Below are positions 11,663 through 27,221 of a stretch of 64,000 nt of DNA, piece by piece. The stretch's first letter is position 1. The number at the start of each line of letters is the position of its first letter. Source of the DNA: Diploscapter coronatus (lineage: Eukaryota > Nematoda > Chromadorea > Rhabditida > Rhabditidae); the NCBI GenBank assembly GCA_964036155.1, contig OZ038423.1, forward strand, positions 69,951,249 through 70,015,248, in the 5' to 3' direction. The notes below the pieces were generated by a model that worked only from the letters and a program-made list of their open reading frames with translations, searched no databases and was not told the DNA's origin. Both the position numbers and the translations under genes were made by a program.

Positions 11663-13137
11663 TTTGGCTGAAAATTTTCATAAGTTGCGTAGAAAAAGAA
11701 AAAAAATGAAACATGAAAAAATAGGAGAAAATACGAATCGGGTGACAACAATTATGCAGAGGCGTGTAAAGACAGATCCAGCTAGCGGCATGCCCACAAA
11801 ATTTTCTTTTCCTTCTGTTTTCTTTTAATTTTTTCTCGATTTTTGTTATTTGTTATGTTTGTTCTGCTTCCGAATGTCCCAGAAACAAAATAGAAATTTA
11901 AAAGGAGAAGAAGTATGTTTCAGTTGCGAGGACGGTTTCTGCCTGGCCTTCTCTCCTTCGGGAACGACGTTGCTTGCCGGGTTCTGGGACGGCTCTGTAC
12001 GAGTTGCTCAATGAAATCTCACAATCCTCTGCTGCACTTGCATTTCCACAAATATGCAGTAACCAGTCTGCTTTGGAGCACATTTCCAAGTACTTGCAAT
12101 CAGGATCCGGAAGACGAGATCTTCATTGGAAGCAGGAGATCAAACTGTTGATTTGGAAATTCACCAAGTGAATTAGAGATTTGAACATTTCTTGTGATTT
12201 CACAAAAAGAAGAAGATAAAAATATGAGAAGCCTTTTATTAAGACAAGAACAAGGATGGAGAAGTCATTGCCTCGCTAGCTTGTTTGAAAGGCTTCAGCC
12301 TCGATTTCAATTTTCATTTTTATGAGATCTCCCCTTAATTCCAATTTGCTCTGATTCTATGTCAAGATTTTTCCCTTTTAAATTGCACTTACGTATAGGT
12401 AATTTCCCATAAAAACAATGGGCGATAAACTCGGGTGAAATTGCCTGAATAACCAAAGGCGTTTTCAACTTTTCATTTCAACTTGGAACAGTCTATTTTC
12501 AAGTTTAGAAGATGTGTTCTATTTTTTCAACTACAAAATCTCTTTAATTTTTACTTTGCACGATTTTTCACCTGATTGCATTTTTGCATCATTCGGTTCT
12601 CACGCCCTGCATTCTCACCGTCTCAGATGTGTTCACGAACAAAAATGCCACTTCTCCTAGCAACCTAATTAGATTGCACATAACAGGTAATCAGGCAGAG
12701 TTTACACAAAAATGGGAATGTTGTTAGAGAAAAGTGCTCTCTAGAAGAGGTAGAAGGAGATAATAGCGAGTTTGCGAATTAACACCTTCTGCCTGTCTCC
12801 TTGCAAAGAAAGAGACTACTTCCATTTTTTGTATCGGAAAAGTACTCGGTCTTCCAATTCCCCAACTATCAAAACACCTTGCGCTTTAATTTCCGTAATT
12901 CGCACTCCGATCACATTTCACTTTTTCTTCAGGAAATGCACGAGAAAACCACTCTTCATTACCTTTGAAACTCCGTTGGAATTTTTAGCCATTCGTACAA
13001 AGCTACTGGGCATTTTTTGCTATTTCCGATTTCCGATCAGACTTGCTGCTCTATTTAAACTCACGATTTCATCAAACACCCCTTATTCTTTAATTTTGCG
13101 AAGTGCAAATTCAGTCGGTTTCAGGTACAGTACTTGG
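11663..13137. other. Divergent intergenic region with a candidate exon near 11920-12171
   Basis: Separates gld-2 (-) from the orphan gene at 13138 (+). The segment 11902-12171 is coding-like. One + frame reads ...TALYELLNEISQSSAALAF... for about 89 codons behind a tttcag acceptor. On the minus strand 12083-12023 gives an ATG-initiated exon with donor gtgaga whose phase fits the first gld-2 exon. I cannot decide between these; it may also be a decayed exon. The remainder (12180-13120) is AT-rich, presumably promoter sequence, with no supported exon. Confidence 0.35.
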
Positions 13138-14330
13138 ATGAAGGAAGAGCCGGTTCCTCTGCGTCTCCCACCCTGTCTCAAGTCTTTTCAGGACGTGCCT
13201 CTGTCCGCTGCGGCCAAGTGGAAATCGCGCTCCAAATCACCCCCCAAAGCCCCGCCCCGAGCGAGTCAAAGTCAGATGTAAGTGGATTTCCTTTCAAACA
13301 AGCTTTACAGATAATTGCTATGCACTTCTTTTGAAGTGATATTTAAACTAGCCATTATCTGCTAGAATTTATCATTTTATCGTGAAAACATTATCAAGAT
13401 TGACAATTTGAGGGTGTTAGGAAGTCATTTGATATTTTCAAAATTTCACGAATTTGAATCAACTATTTCCGAGGAAACTTAAAATTTCCCATGGGCGCTC
13501 TTACATTTTCCCAGCACAGTTCTTGTTCTTGTCGAATGCTAGAAAAATGGCTGCGATAAAATCTTCTAAAAGGAAATAGAAAATTTTAGGTGATCAACTA
13601 GAAGCGCTCTAAATTTTCACCTGTCTTTCCCTTTTCTTTACAGATGAAAAGAACTTCATTTCCCTTTAACATTCCCCTAAAAAATTGTTTTCCAAGTTTC
13701 GCACAGAGCGTCAAAGCCGAAATCGATTTGTGCTTACGTTTCAATGATTTTCATGAATTTTTCATTTTCTCTGAGTGTTCGTTCTTTACTTCCTCGAAAA
13801 CGTTTTTTTGTTTGTAGAATCAGAAACAAGCTGGCCGATCAGGACAATTCCTTCCTCAACAGGACCTACACTATCGACACGAATAAGCGGGAGAGGGAGA
13901 AGGAGTTTGGAATTGAAGGCATTTCTTATCCTCAGCTCGGAAAAATCTTATGCTAATTTTTGCAGACGCAATCCGAGGCTTCACCACTAGAGCGAGCAGC
14001 TGCGGTCCACGGCGTTCTGCGAAACTTTCGATCGATGAAAAGAGGTTCGACTTTTCTAAAGGGGTTTCTTGTATTAGCCACCCATATTCATTCTTTTCGG
14101 AGAAAAGGGATAAACAATACAAAAGGGTGATTAATACAATGAGCCTCGATGTGTTCCCAAGAAAATCGAATTTTAGGTCTCATTCTGAAAAATCGTCAGT
14201 ATTCTCGTCAAATTGCAAACTACCCACTCTAAACAATAATCACACAGAGAACAAAATGTGCACTCTCAGACCCTGGTCCATGGCGCAAGAAGAATTGACG
14301 AAATACAAGTCTTCGCTCAAAAATACTTGA
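13138..14330 (+). CDS. Unrecognised basic protein (201 aa), spliced via a GC donor
   Basis: Proposed exons are 13138-13277, 13818-13918 and 13966-14330. The start follows gtttcag by 15 bases, as expected for a trans-spliced 5' end. The protein begins MKEEPVPLRLPPCLKSFQDV and has a Lys/Ser/Pro-rich stretch (residues 25-45). The middle is NKLADQDNSFLNRTYTID followed by charged KREREKE, and the end is SMAQEELTKYKSSLKNT. There is no membrane segment or signal peptide. The join 13918/13966 requires a 47-nt GC-AG intron (gaag|gcattt ... ttgcag), because no GT donor keeps the long downstream frame. The alternative GT donor at 13905 would give a shorter protein ending at 13990. I do not recognise a family. 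The gene is convergent with the SLC37 gene. Confidence 0.5.
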
Positions 14331-14656
14331 ACTTTCTCATTTTGAAAAAGAATTACTTCATACGGTGTACTTTGAACATTACTGGAAATTTTTATCAAAC
14401 TTGTCCTAATTTATAAATTTGTCTCTGTCACAATATAGCAACCTGTTTTAAGTAAACCAGAAAAACTCTAAGCATAAAAATAAGACAACAAGTTAAAGCT
14501 AACGATAAATGCAACAAGATAAATTATTACGGTACGAATCTAAAAATGAATAATTTAACACAATGGAAAGATTCAATTTGAAATGATCGAATGAATTGCA
14601 CTTATCACAATCTCTCAAATGAAATGATAAAAGTACCCTTTTTGGCAATGTGAAGT
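14331..14656. other. Convergent 3' intergenic region
   Basis: 326 bases of AT-rich sequence between the stop codons of two converging genes. It should hold both 3' UTRs. No RNA gene or repeat is evident. Confidence 0.6.
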
Positions 14657-17295
14657 TTAATCGTCATGTTCGGTGTCCAGAAGGGGTGTCGTTTCCATTC
14701 CATATCTTCTCAGGGCTTTCAGATCAAGGAGGCAGCGCTTGGCAATGGCCAGAATGGCAAGAATGTTCAGCCCCATGAAGAAATAGAACACGGTTTCCCA
14801 GCCGAAAGTATCCTGGGAAAGACAGAATTTTTTTCGTAAGCGATAAGCAATCACCTGAACAACAGGGATGATAATCTGTCCCAGAGCGGATCCGGCAGAG
14901 CCCGTTCCGTCCAGAATGCCAGACACAGTGGACATGGCCTGTGAATTGCCGGCTAGGGCGGGCTGCGAGCCGAGGTCGATCGAAATCGAGCCCACAATCA
15001 GATTGTACGGCCCGGAAACGGTCACGCCCACTGTCGTCATGACGAGCGAGTTCCAGAACATGTATGGGCCTGGAAAAATACATTTCTTTATTAAAAAATG
15101 GAACAAATTTTACAGGAAAAGTGGTTTGTATAGAAGCGGGCGAATGTTATACGAGAGATGAATTTTTGCAGAATAAAAACTGTTCCAAAGTGTAATTTTT
15201 AAAGAACAATTGAAAAAGAAACATACCGATATGCGCATAGACGAAGAGTGATCCAACGGAGCAGACCAAAAGCCCCACAATCAAAGGAGATCGACAACCC
15301 ATTCTGTCTGTAATGTACCCGCCCACCACACTGCCCGCAATACCTCCGATATCGTACCAAATGCTCAGCTGATCGGCCTGTAATCAAATTCATGTTTTAA
15401 ATATTTTAATCTGCCGTTTATGTAGAGGCCGAATGAATTTACAGGGTTGATACTCATAGGAAGATTTGACATTTATCTGATCGGCGAGATTTTCCGAAGC
15501 ATTATGCTTTTTTCGATTTTCGAAAATGGTTCAGTGGGGCAAAGCTATGCTCATTTTTGTGTGACGTACTTTTTTCGGAGTCGCTTCTCATTTTATTCGG
15601 CCAGTCAGTTCTCAGTGTTTCGATAAAATACAGAATTTGAATTTTATCATGCGGAAAATTATCACTTTGTGGAATTGCATTGCGTGGTGAACTGTTGCAC
15701 ACAGAGAAGAAAACTAATATTTTCGCCAATTTTGAATCCGAGGAAATTTTTTCATCGCACTTATGCTATTGGTTGGTGAAAAACGGTGAAACACGTGATA
15801 TGCAAATCGATATCGTAGTTTTAGAATGTTTGAGCATTTTTGGCGTAGGCCTTAATTTTCGAGATACCGGGATGCCGGTATCTAATTTTGCGATTTTTAA
15901 GGGTTTTGGCCAAAGTTTTCAATTAGAAGGTTTGATGAAAAATTGAGAGTAGTTATACAAGAACAATTTCCATGATTATGAATTAAGAAAATTAGGAACC
16001 CGGCTAAATAGATCGGAAAAATGTGACTGAAAATTTCTAATGCATAATTCGAATGCCAATTTTGGCATTCTGGCATTTCTGTTTATTTATGAGTCTTCTA
16101 CCTGCGATTCTTCCCAGTGATATGCCTCTGTCAGATACAACGGCAGCCAGAAGAAGAAGGCGTAGTTGACGAGCTTCAGACAGGCATTGCACAGGCAGTA
16201 CTGAAATCGAGATGATAAGGAATGGTAGCTGATAAAATTAGCAACCGCCAAGACGCCAGGCAGAAACACAGCCTCGATAAGCCCGATCGGTTCCGACTCT
16301 TCCTCTGTCTCATTGCGCGAACTGGCACTCGATCTAGATCTCATTGGTCTGAGTGTTCTGTCTGATAAGGTTTATCAGTAAGAAAAAAGTACCGTCTTCT
16401 CCTCTCGCCGTCCAGATTCTCATAGTTCGCCTCGTGCGGCTTGCTGTCGATGCAAAGCAGCACCACTCCAGCGCCCAGAAAGATCAGTGCGGAGTTGAAC
16501 AGGAACGTGTACTGCAATTTAAAAAATTATCTTTGAAAATTCTAATCTCCTACTTCATATCCAAGCGGTAGAATTGCAGCAGTGAAGATGGAGCCCACAA
16601 TGTTACCGACAGGCTGGCAAGCGGCCCACGCGCCCATCACAAAACCACGATTGCCCTTCCCAAACCAATTCGCCTGAAATGCTTATCGTTTTAGCAGAAC
16701 CTTTGGAAGAAAGATAACCATAATAGCGATTTCACTGGGCCACCCGCAGGCCTGCACCAGCCCGAAGAGAATGTACGTGAAGATGTAGTAGGGCACCGAG
16801 TAGAAGTTGAACCATTTGGGCAGCGTTCCGAACATGGTCAACTGAAATGATAAAAATTGATAAAATGGTATTTTAATTTAAAAAATCGATAAAACCTACA
16901 GTAATCGCGGATCCAACCATCCCCGCGGCAACGACTTTCTTGGGATCGAGTCTGTCTCCCAGCACTCCCCAGAAGAATAGAGCCAGTGCGTATGCGGCCA
17001 TGAACACGGCATCCAGAGAGCCCAGAAATGCCTTCGCTTCGCTGTCCGAATTAAACAATGGCTAAAATAACTCTAGAGCTACGGCAGTCCTGATGTTTCC
17101 CTTACTTTGTGAGTGACATTCGACATCCAGTCAGCCTTCATCGACGATTTCACTCCACTCAACGCCTTGCGACTCGCGTGGTACAGACCATAACTGCAAT
17201 TAGGGATGGTTCAAGTGTAATTAGAGGAATTAAATAATTAAGTACCTTCCGAAGGTAATTAAGAAGACGAGCAGCTTCTTGGTGAGTCGCAACAT
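14657..17295 (-). CDS. SLC37-type sugar-phosphate exchanger (MFS)
   Basis: Eleven phase-consistent exons (17295-17246, 17193-17106, 17061-16900, 16841-16719, 16673-16554, 16511-16393, 16357-16246, 16200-16102, 15377-15227, 15069-14855, 14812-14657) encode 464 residues. It is a 12-helix major-facilitator protein, probably of the endoplasmic reticulum, exchanging glucose-6-phosphate for phosphate as in the SLC37 family. Diagnostic stretches are the N-terminal YGLYHASRKALS, the loop GVLGDRLDPKKV, NWFGKGNRGFVMGAW, LSIWYDIGGIAGSVVGGY, and the late MSTVSGILDGTGSAGSALG, which matches SLC37A1/A2. A Ser/Glu-rich central loop (about residues 225-250) separates the two six-helix halves. The C-terminus is a short charged cytosolic tail. 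It lies head-to-tail with cwc-15, with 348 bases between the cwc-15 stop and this start. Confidence 0.92.
15378..16101 (-). other. SLC37 intron 8 (724 nt)
   Basis: The longest intron of the transporter gene. It contains a near-perfect small hairpin, gataccgggatgccggtatc (about 15862-15881). No coding exon, repeat copy or nested gene is supported. Confidence 0.5.
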
Positions 17296-17643
17296 TCTCT
17301 TCCTGCTGCTGCTGCCCCTTCAAAAATTCATATTAGTCCAAATCCATGAATTTCTACAAAAAACGATATGTTCTTGGGCTCAACCACATGATTCTGAAAA
17401 ATAAGATTCAGGATTGTTGATAAACATTTATTCCTCAACAAAAACCGGTAAAATCAAATAGTCCAAAATGGAATAGGAAAAAATGGAAGGTTGAAAATGA
17501 ACATGGGGAGTGCAGACTGAGACTGCTTTGAATGGAGATAAAATCTAGGAGGAGATTGAATTAATGAGATTTGGAAACAAGAAGGATATGATCGATGAAT
17601 TAATAGACAAAATAATCGACAGAATAAGTAAAAAATAATGAAA

Positions 17644-18869
17644 TTATTTGATGTACTTGTCCATGAACTTCTTGTGGAACTCGGAGCGAATTGCGTCGTT
17701 GATGAACGTCGACTCCTTCTTTCTGTCGTCCAGACCTGCAAAATCGAATTTTCAGAGAATTAGAAATCTAAAACTTTGACTCCACTAAGAGGCAAATTCG
17801 CTCAGCTTAGACCCCCTGAACCTCAACTTCGAAAATAAGCTTCTCGTTGAAGAAAATATACAGGAATTTAAAATTTGAGCTAGGCCCGGTCTTTTCTAAG
17901 CTCGTTATTGAAATTTGGATTCAACTATTTTTAATTTTTTAGAAAATGCTCACCTTTAGCGCAATTCTTGAAGACGACGTCGTCGTCCCATCTGCGTTTG
18001 ACTTTGAATTCCCCTTCGGAGTTCGAGGAAGTGTTTCCCGAGTTGAGGAGGGGATTTCCAGCGAGAATGTTGGCCATTCTGATCCGCTCCTCTTCCTTCT
18101 TTGTAGCCTCGTCCTTGGCGGCTTTTTCTGCAGCCCGCTCCTTCTTGATCTTCTCCAATTCGGCCATCAACGCGGCTGTATCCTCATCGTCGTCGTCCGA
18201 TTCTTCCGAGCTCGTTTCGCCCTGAAAAAAATATTTTTTCCAAGAACATTTGAATTTTCTTAGCAAAATAACTTTTCAGGGCATATGAAATGTTTTGAAA
18301 TCTTCAATTTTTCAAGAAATATTCGAATTTTTAGAATTACAGTACCTCCTCGATAGGTTCATCAGCGTCGACAGCGGCCGCGCTGGCTGCGATTTCCTCC
18401 ATTCTCTGCTTCTTGGCTGAGCTGCTTCCAGAAGACGAGCCTCCTTCTCTGCCTCGCTTCTCCTTCAACGCACCCCTCTCTCGTTCTTCAAGCTCGCGAC
18501 GCAAGTCCTGAATATTCGAGTTTTTCTTACTATAGATTTTTATTCGTTTTTACAACATTCCAACATTATCTCTGACTGTAGCTTGTTAGCAGTTCTTTTC
18601 GAAACGAATTTCAAACTTGTGAAACTCGTTACAATTTTCGTATAATTCAACTTGAAAAATGATTTGATATTATAGCAAGTTTAGCACAAATTTTCAACCT
18701 TAGCCCTGAGCTCCTCCTCAGTGCCCTGTCCGGTCTGTCTGTACTTGAGTTTGGTGTGACTGGGCATATCCTTGCTGGAGTACTGTTGCGACAGCTTCGA
18801 GAGGTCGTTCTCCCCCTTGCCTGTGCCGCCCCGCGCGGGGTGGAACGTCGGTCTGTGGGCCGTCGTCAT
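17644..18869 (-). CDS. cwc-15: CWC15 spliceosome component
   Basis: Four exons (18869-18699, 18507-18346, 18221-17954, 17735-17644) encode 230 residues, the usual CWC15 length. CWC15 is a nuclear protein of the PRP19/CDC5L-associated core of the activated spliceosome. The N-terminus [15 protein letters not shown] is the family signature, followed by the [19 protein letters not shown] region. The middle is charged, with an acidic run [15 protein letters not shown] and the coiled [15 protein letters not shown]. The C-terminus has [16 protein letters not shown] and ends [10 protein letters not shown], both highly conserved. The ATG lies four bases after attttag, consistent with a trans-spliced leader. 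Confidence 0.95.
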
Positions 18870-19745
18870 TCTTCTAAAATTTGCAAAATTCGGGCTCATG
18901 TATAATTCATTAAACCACCAATTTGTAAAACCCAGTTACTTCCATTTCCCAACCCTAAAGCCCAGCGAATTTTACAAATTGATGCTGTTGAATTATATAA
19001 AAGTTCGAAAAAAAAAAACAAATTCGAGATGAAGCTAAAAATATAACGAAAAACGAAAAATGGACAAAAATCGACAACGTATATGGAAGAGACGAGAGAT
19101 GATGAGAGTGCAGAGAAAAGGGGAGATAGACGCGTATGCAGCGAAATGCAGGCCTTGAGAAAGAGGAAGGGGAGAGGAGAGAGGAGGAAAAGGGAAAAGG
19201 AGGGAGGAAAGGGCTGGCCTAGCCTGGCTAGGTTGTATGGCTGCATGGCTGTGCTCGCTTCAATCGAATGCACAAATGCACAAGGCCAGGGGGGCACCCA
19301 AATCCCGATCCCCGAAACCGTCCTTCCATTAGTTTTGAACCCAGTTGACTATACTTTCTATCCTGATTTGCCGATTCCTGATAAACTGATAGTCCTCCCC
19401 TCTCCCCCCTGGTTTTATGTGTCATCTCGCCTCGTTCATCGTTACATTTTATAGCCAGCGATGTTTTTTCTTTCTGCATTTTGCATTGATTTTTTCCTCT
19501 TTTTGTGTTGATTTCGAATTTCAATGCGTGCAAAATTCGATCCGCGCGCATTTTGATGGGTGAATTATTGTGAGTGGTTGCAGGGAAACGAAGCAGACGA
19601 GAATTGCGTGTGGACGGGCAGAGCGAAGAGCGAACAGGGAAACTGAGCAACCTGGCGAGTAGACAGTGAACACTGCACTGAACACGGAGAACATCGTGAG
19701 CATCGTTGTGAACATCTGAAGAGCTGAAGAGGAACTGGATGAACG
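18870..19745. promoter_or_regulatory. Divergent promoter region between cwc-15 and pptr-1, with polypurine tract
   Basis: 876 bases separate the two divergent start codons. A strong purine run occupies about 19083-19215 (for example gaggaaggggagaggagaga). The open frames crossing this tract on both strands are composed of low-complexity Arg/Lys/Glu or Ser/Leu/Phe residues and are not genes. Specific promoter elements cannot be assigned by eye. Confidence 0.45.
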
Positions 19746-23807
<4,062 letters not shown>

Positions 23808-25797
23808 CCTCCTCCTCTCCTTTCCCACTTCCTTCAATTCTGCTCCCAAATCCGGTATAGTCTGTTGTCCGTTCCTCCCTTTTATCTCCTATCCTTTAAG
23901 GAACGTTGAGACCTTGCTCACTTCATGACGAACATTGAGAAATAGCGTTGTTCGACTAAAAGAAGTGCAGAGAAGTAATGTTCTCTGTACTCTTGCCGAA
24001 TAACGCTATTTCGCAATATTCATCCTAGAGCGAACCAAGTCTGAACGCGCCCTTATATTTTATCTTCTTTTGATTCATTTACCAAATTTCCACTTACAAG
24101 TAGTTGCCCAATATATGGAGGAAAACTTATGTAATCATCGAATTGTTTTAATTTTTGTTCGGCAGAAACCGTGCGCGCCATTTCTTTTCTTCTAAAATAT
24201 AAATATGAAATTGGTTTTTTGTTTGTTTTATCCTGTGACATTTAAGGAAAGCAAAAAAATAATATATTTTATCCGTGATTTTAAAAATGTAATTTCTCTG
24301 ATTGACTATTTATGATTATGGTGTATTCACAGCAAACTCGTCCACTCGTTTGATTTGATTATTTTATGCGACAACTTTATCCCTTATCTTATCTGCTATC
24401 CATTCATTCAATTATCGGATCCTCTTTTACCGCTTGTGTCCTGCAAATCTTGCCTACCTAAAAACGTGCCTCATTGCCAAATGTTGGCGACTCTTTCTCT
24501 TCTCGTAGTGGGGAAATGGAAGAGCCACTAACATTTAGCATTAGAGCATGCCTTCAGGAGGGCTAGAATTCGCTGAGCTCATGTGTAAATCTCCCAACCA
24601 GTTGATTGGAAGTTCTCGATTTTTATCCATGTTCATTTCAAAGCCGCTCCACATTTTCTACACAGAATTTTAATTATTCTCGCGAAAGAATTGATTTCTC
24701 CCGTTCTTTTTTATCTACTTTCTTTTGAGAATTGTCAATTGTCGCTGCAAGAATTGACAACCTTTGTGATAACGTATAAAACATTTGTAGGAAATTCAAT
24801 CAAATTTATTCCAAATTGTCAAAAAACCCGTCTGGGATATGATAGAGGAAAGTAATGATAAAGGCACATCCTCAATAGAGGGGAAAAGAATCAAACAGAC
24901 TAGAGAGAAAGACGATTTGAATAGACGAAAGATTTTCTGGCTGATTAGAAAGATTCCATAGAACTTGGTGGTAAAAGGCTTCCTGTATTTACAGCCCTGG
25001 TTTACATACGGATGTCTAAACTTGCCTATTTCTACACAACCGCCCGCAATTTCTTCGAAACTTCGAGTAATTGGATTATTTTTAATTTTCTTCATTAAGT
25101 ATGGAATTTTAGGTGGTTTAAATTTTGTTTGAATGGACAAGCTACATATTACGGTCATTTACAGGGAAAACTATAGGTTAGGGTAAGGAAAGGTTTGGTA
25201 GGGTGGGTAACTCTCACTCCAAATTAGTTTATATTCTGTGGATCATGTTGAATCGGTTTTATTGGAATTTGGAAGATATAAACAGACATTAACGCTAGAT
25301 ATGATAAATTTGAGACCAAAATGATCTTCGGGATGTTAGCCAATCGTGATTTGGAACGAAGTTCCTCTACCAAAACATATTCTTGCCCTAACCTTATCTT
25401 TTCCTGTATATGATCACAATATGTAAATACAAATTGTAGCGCAGCGCACTCGTGATTCAATATCCACCTGTAAACACAGCCGTATGTGTATGTAAACTAT
25501 GCAAATACAGGAGGCCATGATAAAACGATAAAATGATAGACTGAGGTTTCTGTAAAATTCAGCAGGATTTTTCCGCTAAGTTTTTCCCCGACCTAAATTT
25601 TTCGAAATTTTACAAAAGGAAACTAAAGAAAATGATAGAGATAGAAGAAGGCAGCTTGTATAAACCGCACGATATGCAAAATAGTGTGGAGGAAAGAAAG
25701 CCTATCACTCAATCCCCTACCCAAACCATGCATTATGTCGCATGCCTTGAGGTTTTGAGCGTCTTGTGATTTCCAGATAACTGAGATAGATAGATAC
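23808..25797. other. Convergent intergenic region with unassigned minus-strand open frames
   Basis: Nearly 2 kb between two converging genes. It starts with the pptr-1 3' UTR. Near 23930-24020 gttcgactaaaagaagtg and a later cgaataacgctatttcgcaat give a weak inverted arrangement. Minus-strand open frames at 24796-25158 and 25224-25460 (up to 120 codons) have mixed hydrophobic and charged residues. I cannot link them by splicing to anything recognisable, so they are left unassigned. Confidence 0.4.
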
Positions 25798-26519
25798 CTA
25801 AGCGAGGAAATCTGACGATGTTTCGAGAATCCTGACGTCGATGTTGCAGAGGGACTCCCTTCGGACAGAGGGACTGGGTCTGTGGCTGGTCAACAAAGCA
25901 AGCTGCATGGGGCCTACAAACACTTCGCTCTGCATCTCCGCCAGCGAGGGGCTCAAATGCTGCTGAATTTCTCGGGCTGCCCTGAAGAAACAAATTTGAT
26001 TATCTTTTTCCCAATATTATTTCACAGAAAATAGTAAATAAATAAAATATATATATATATATATATATGTTTTTAGAATTACAAGAATTTCCCCTACCTC
26101 ATTCCAATGAATCGCTCTTTGGTGGAAAATCTGACAGCGGGATTCTCGATTTGAATGTGACCCTCGTCATTCAAAAGGACGACCACGTGGTCCACTTGAA
26201 ACACGGAGCCAGCCTCTCCATCGACTAAAAATTCAAATGTGTGATTAGAAATTTAGAATAAAGAACTTACTAATGCAAATATCCATCAGAATCGGGCTAT
26301 CGGGCGCTGTAGCGGGCGTAGGCGAATTTTTCGTCAGTTTCCCTCTCACCGAAAAGCTCTCGCCCGAACTCGTCTCCATTACCCCCTGGAACAATCGTTA
26401 ATTTGTGAAAATATTTTAATTTATACCTGAAAAGCCGAACGATCAGTGTTAAACACGAGCCGCGCAGTTCCCTTCTCGTTCAGGCTGTACACGATGCCTT
26501 GGCGAGAATAATGGCTCAT
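25798..26519 (-). CDS. Unrecognised 172-aa protein
   Basis: Four phase-consistent exons (26519-26427, 26385-26271, 26224-26098, 25981-25798) with canonical GT-AG introns encode 172 residues. The start ATG directly follows attttag, so a spliced leader is likely. The protein opens MSHYSRQGIVYSLNEKGTAR, contains a short hydrophobic strand region (VDHVVVLLNDEGHIQIENP, about residues 75-95), then ERFIGMRAAREIQQHLSPSL. It ends with a Ser/Arg-rich tail, ILETSSDFLA. There is no signal peptide or transmembrane helix. It is probably a small soluble beta-rich protein with a helical C-terminus. I do not recognise the family. It is on the same strand as atf-5 and 702 bases downstream of its stop. Confidence 0.75.
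26047..26068. repeat. (AT)n microsatellite
   Basis: Eleven AT dinucleotides in the third intron of the 172-aa gene. Similar shorter AT runs occur near 32068, 60348 and 62468. Confidence 0.9.
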
Positions 26520-27221
26520 CTAAAATCAAACAGCCCTTTAAAAACCAAAAGAATCATCAATTTGTCAGAATTGATCGAAAGCTCAGTCACATGGGAAGAA
26601 GGGAGTCGAGGAAGATTGAACGAAGACAGACCAGAACCAATAAAAAAGCACGTGGGGAGGAAAGAGAACAAAAGAGAGAAAGGCTCTGGAATAGAAACAG
26701 GAAAAAAGAAAGAGTCGGAAGGTTGGACATATTTTGAACCTGAAAAGTAATTGATCGATTCCGATTGACTGGGACAAACATAAGCAGGCAAATCATCTCT
26801 CCACATTACAACAAACAGGGATCAAAGCCCAGCCAGCCATCTTTTCTTATCACTATTTCCTTCTTTATCATTTTATCTTTATTCCGCATCGATAGATATA
26901 TATGTATGTATATTATGCTAAAAATCAGAATAAATGAGTTTCAAATTCAAAATTAAAAAATGTTTGGCTAGAATAAGTTAAAACCAAGAAGAATAAATTC
27001 ATCGGGAAAATTTAAGAGAAGACAAAAATAATTGATCATCAGGGATACCTACTGATAATCGATAAATAAGTCCAAAGGACAAAATGAAATTAGAAAAAAA
27101 AAAAAACACGACTGATCATGGAATGAACGAATCTAATACAGAAAAATAGAATAGAAAATAGGGTGATAGAAATCGAAAAGAAAGAAAAAACTGATTTACA
27201 AGAATAGGTGACTTGGGTGGT
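26520..27221. other. Region between atf-5 3' end and the 172-aa gene
   Basis: 702 bases of A-rich sequence holding the atf-5 3' UTR and the upstream region of the next gene. Open frames here are Lys/Glu-rich low-complexity readings of purine runs. No exon is supported. Confidence 0.5.

Noticed and set aside
11920..12010. WD40-like string (GFWDGSVR) in one + frame
   Set aside because: A stop follows within a few codons, and there are no neighbouring WD repeats. One short motif is not enough.
12772..13281. 169-codon + frame
   Set aside because: Only its end overlaps the supported exon starting at 13138; the rest is Phe/Ser/Arg-rich readthrough of the upstream region behind a leader-type acceptor.
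15680..15946. 88-codon + frame inside an SLC37 intron
   Set aside because: No splice context, no homology, and it is entirely intronic to a well-supported gene.
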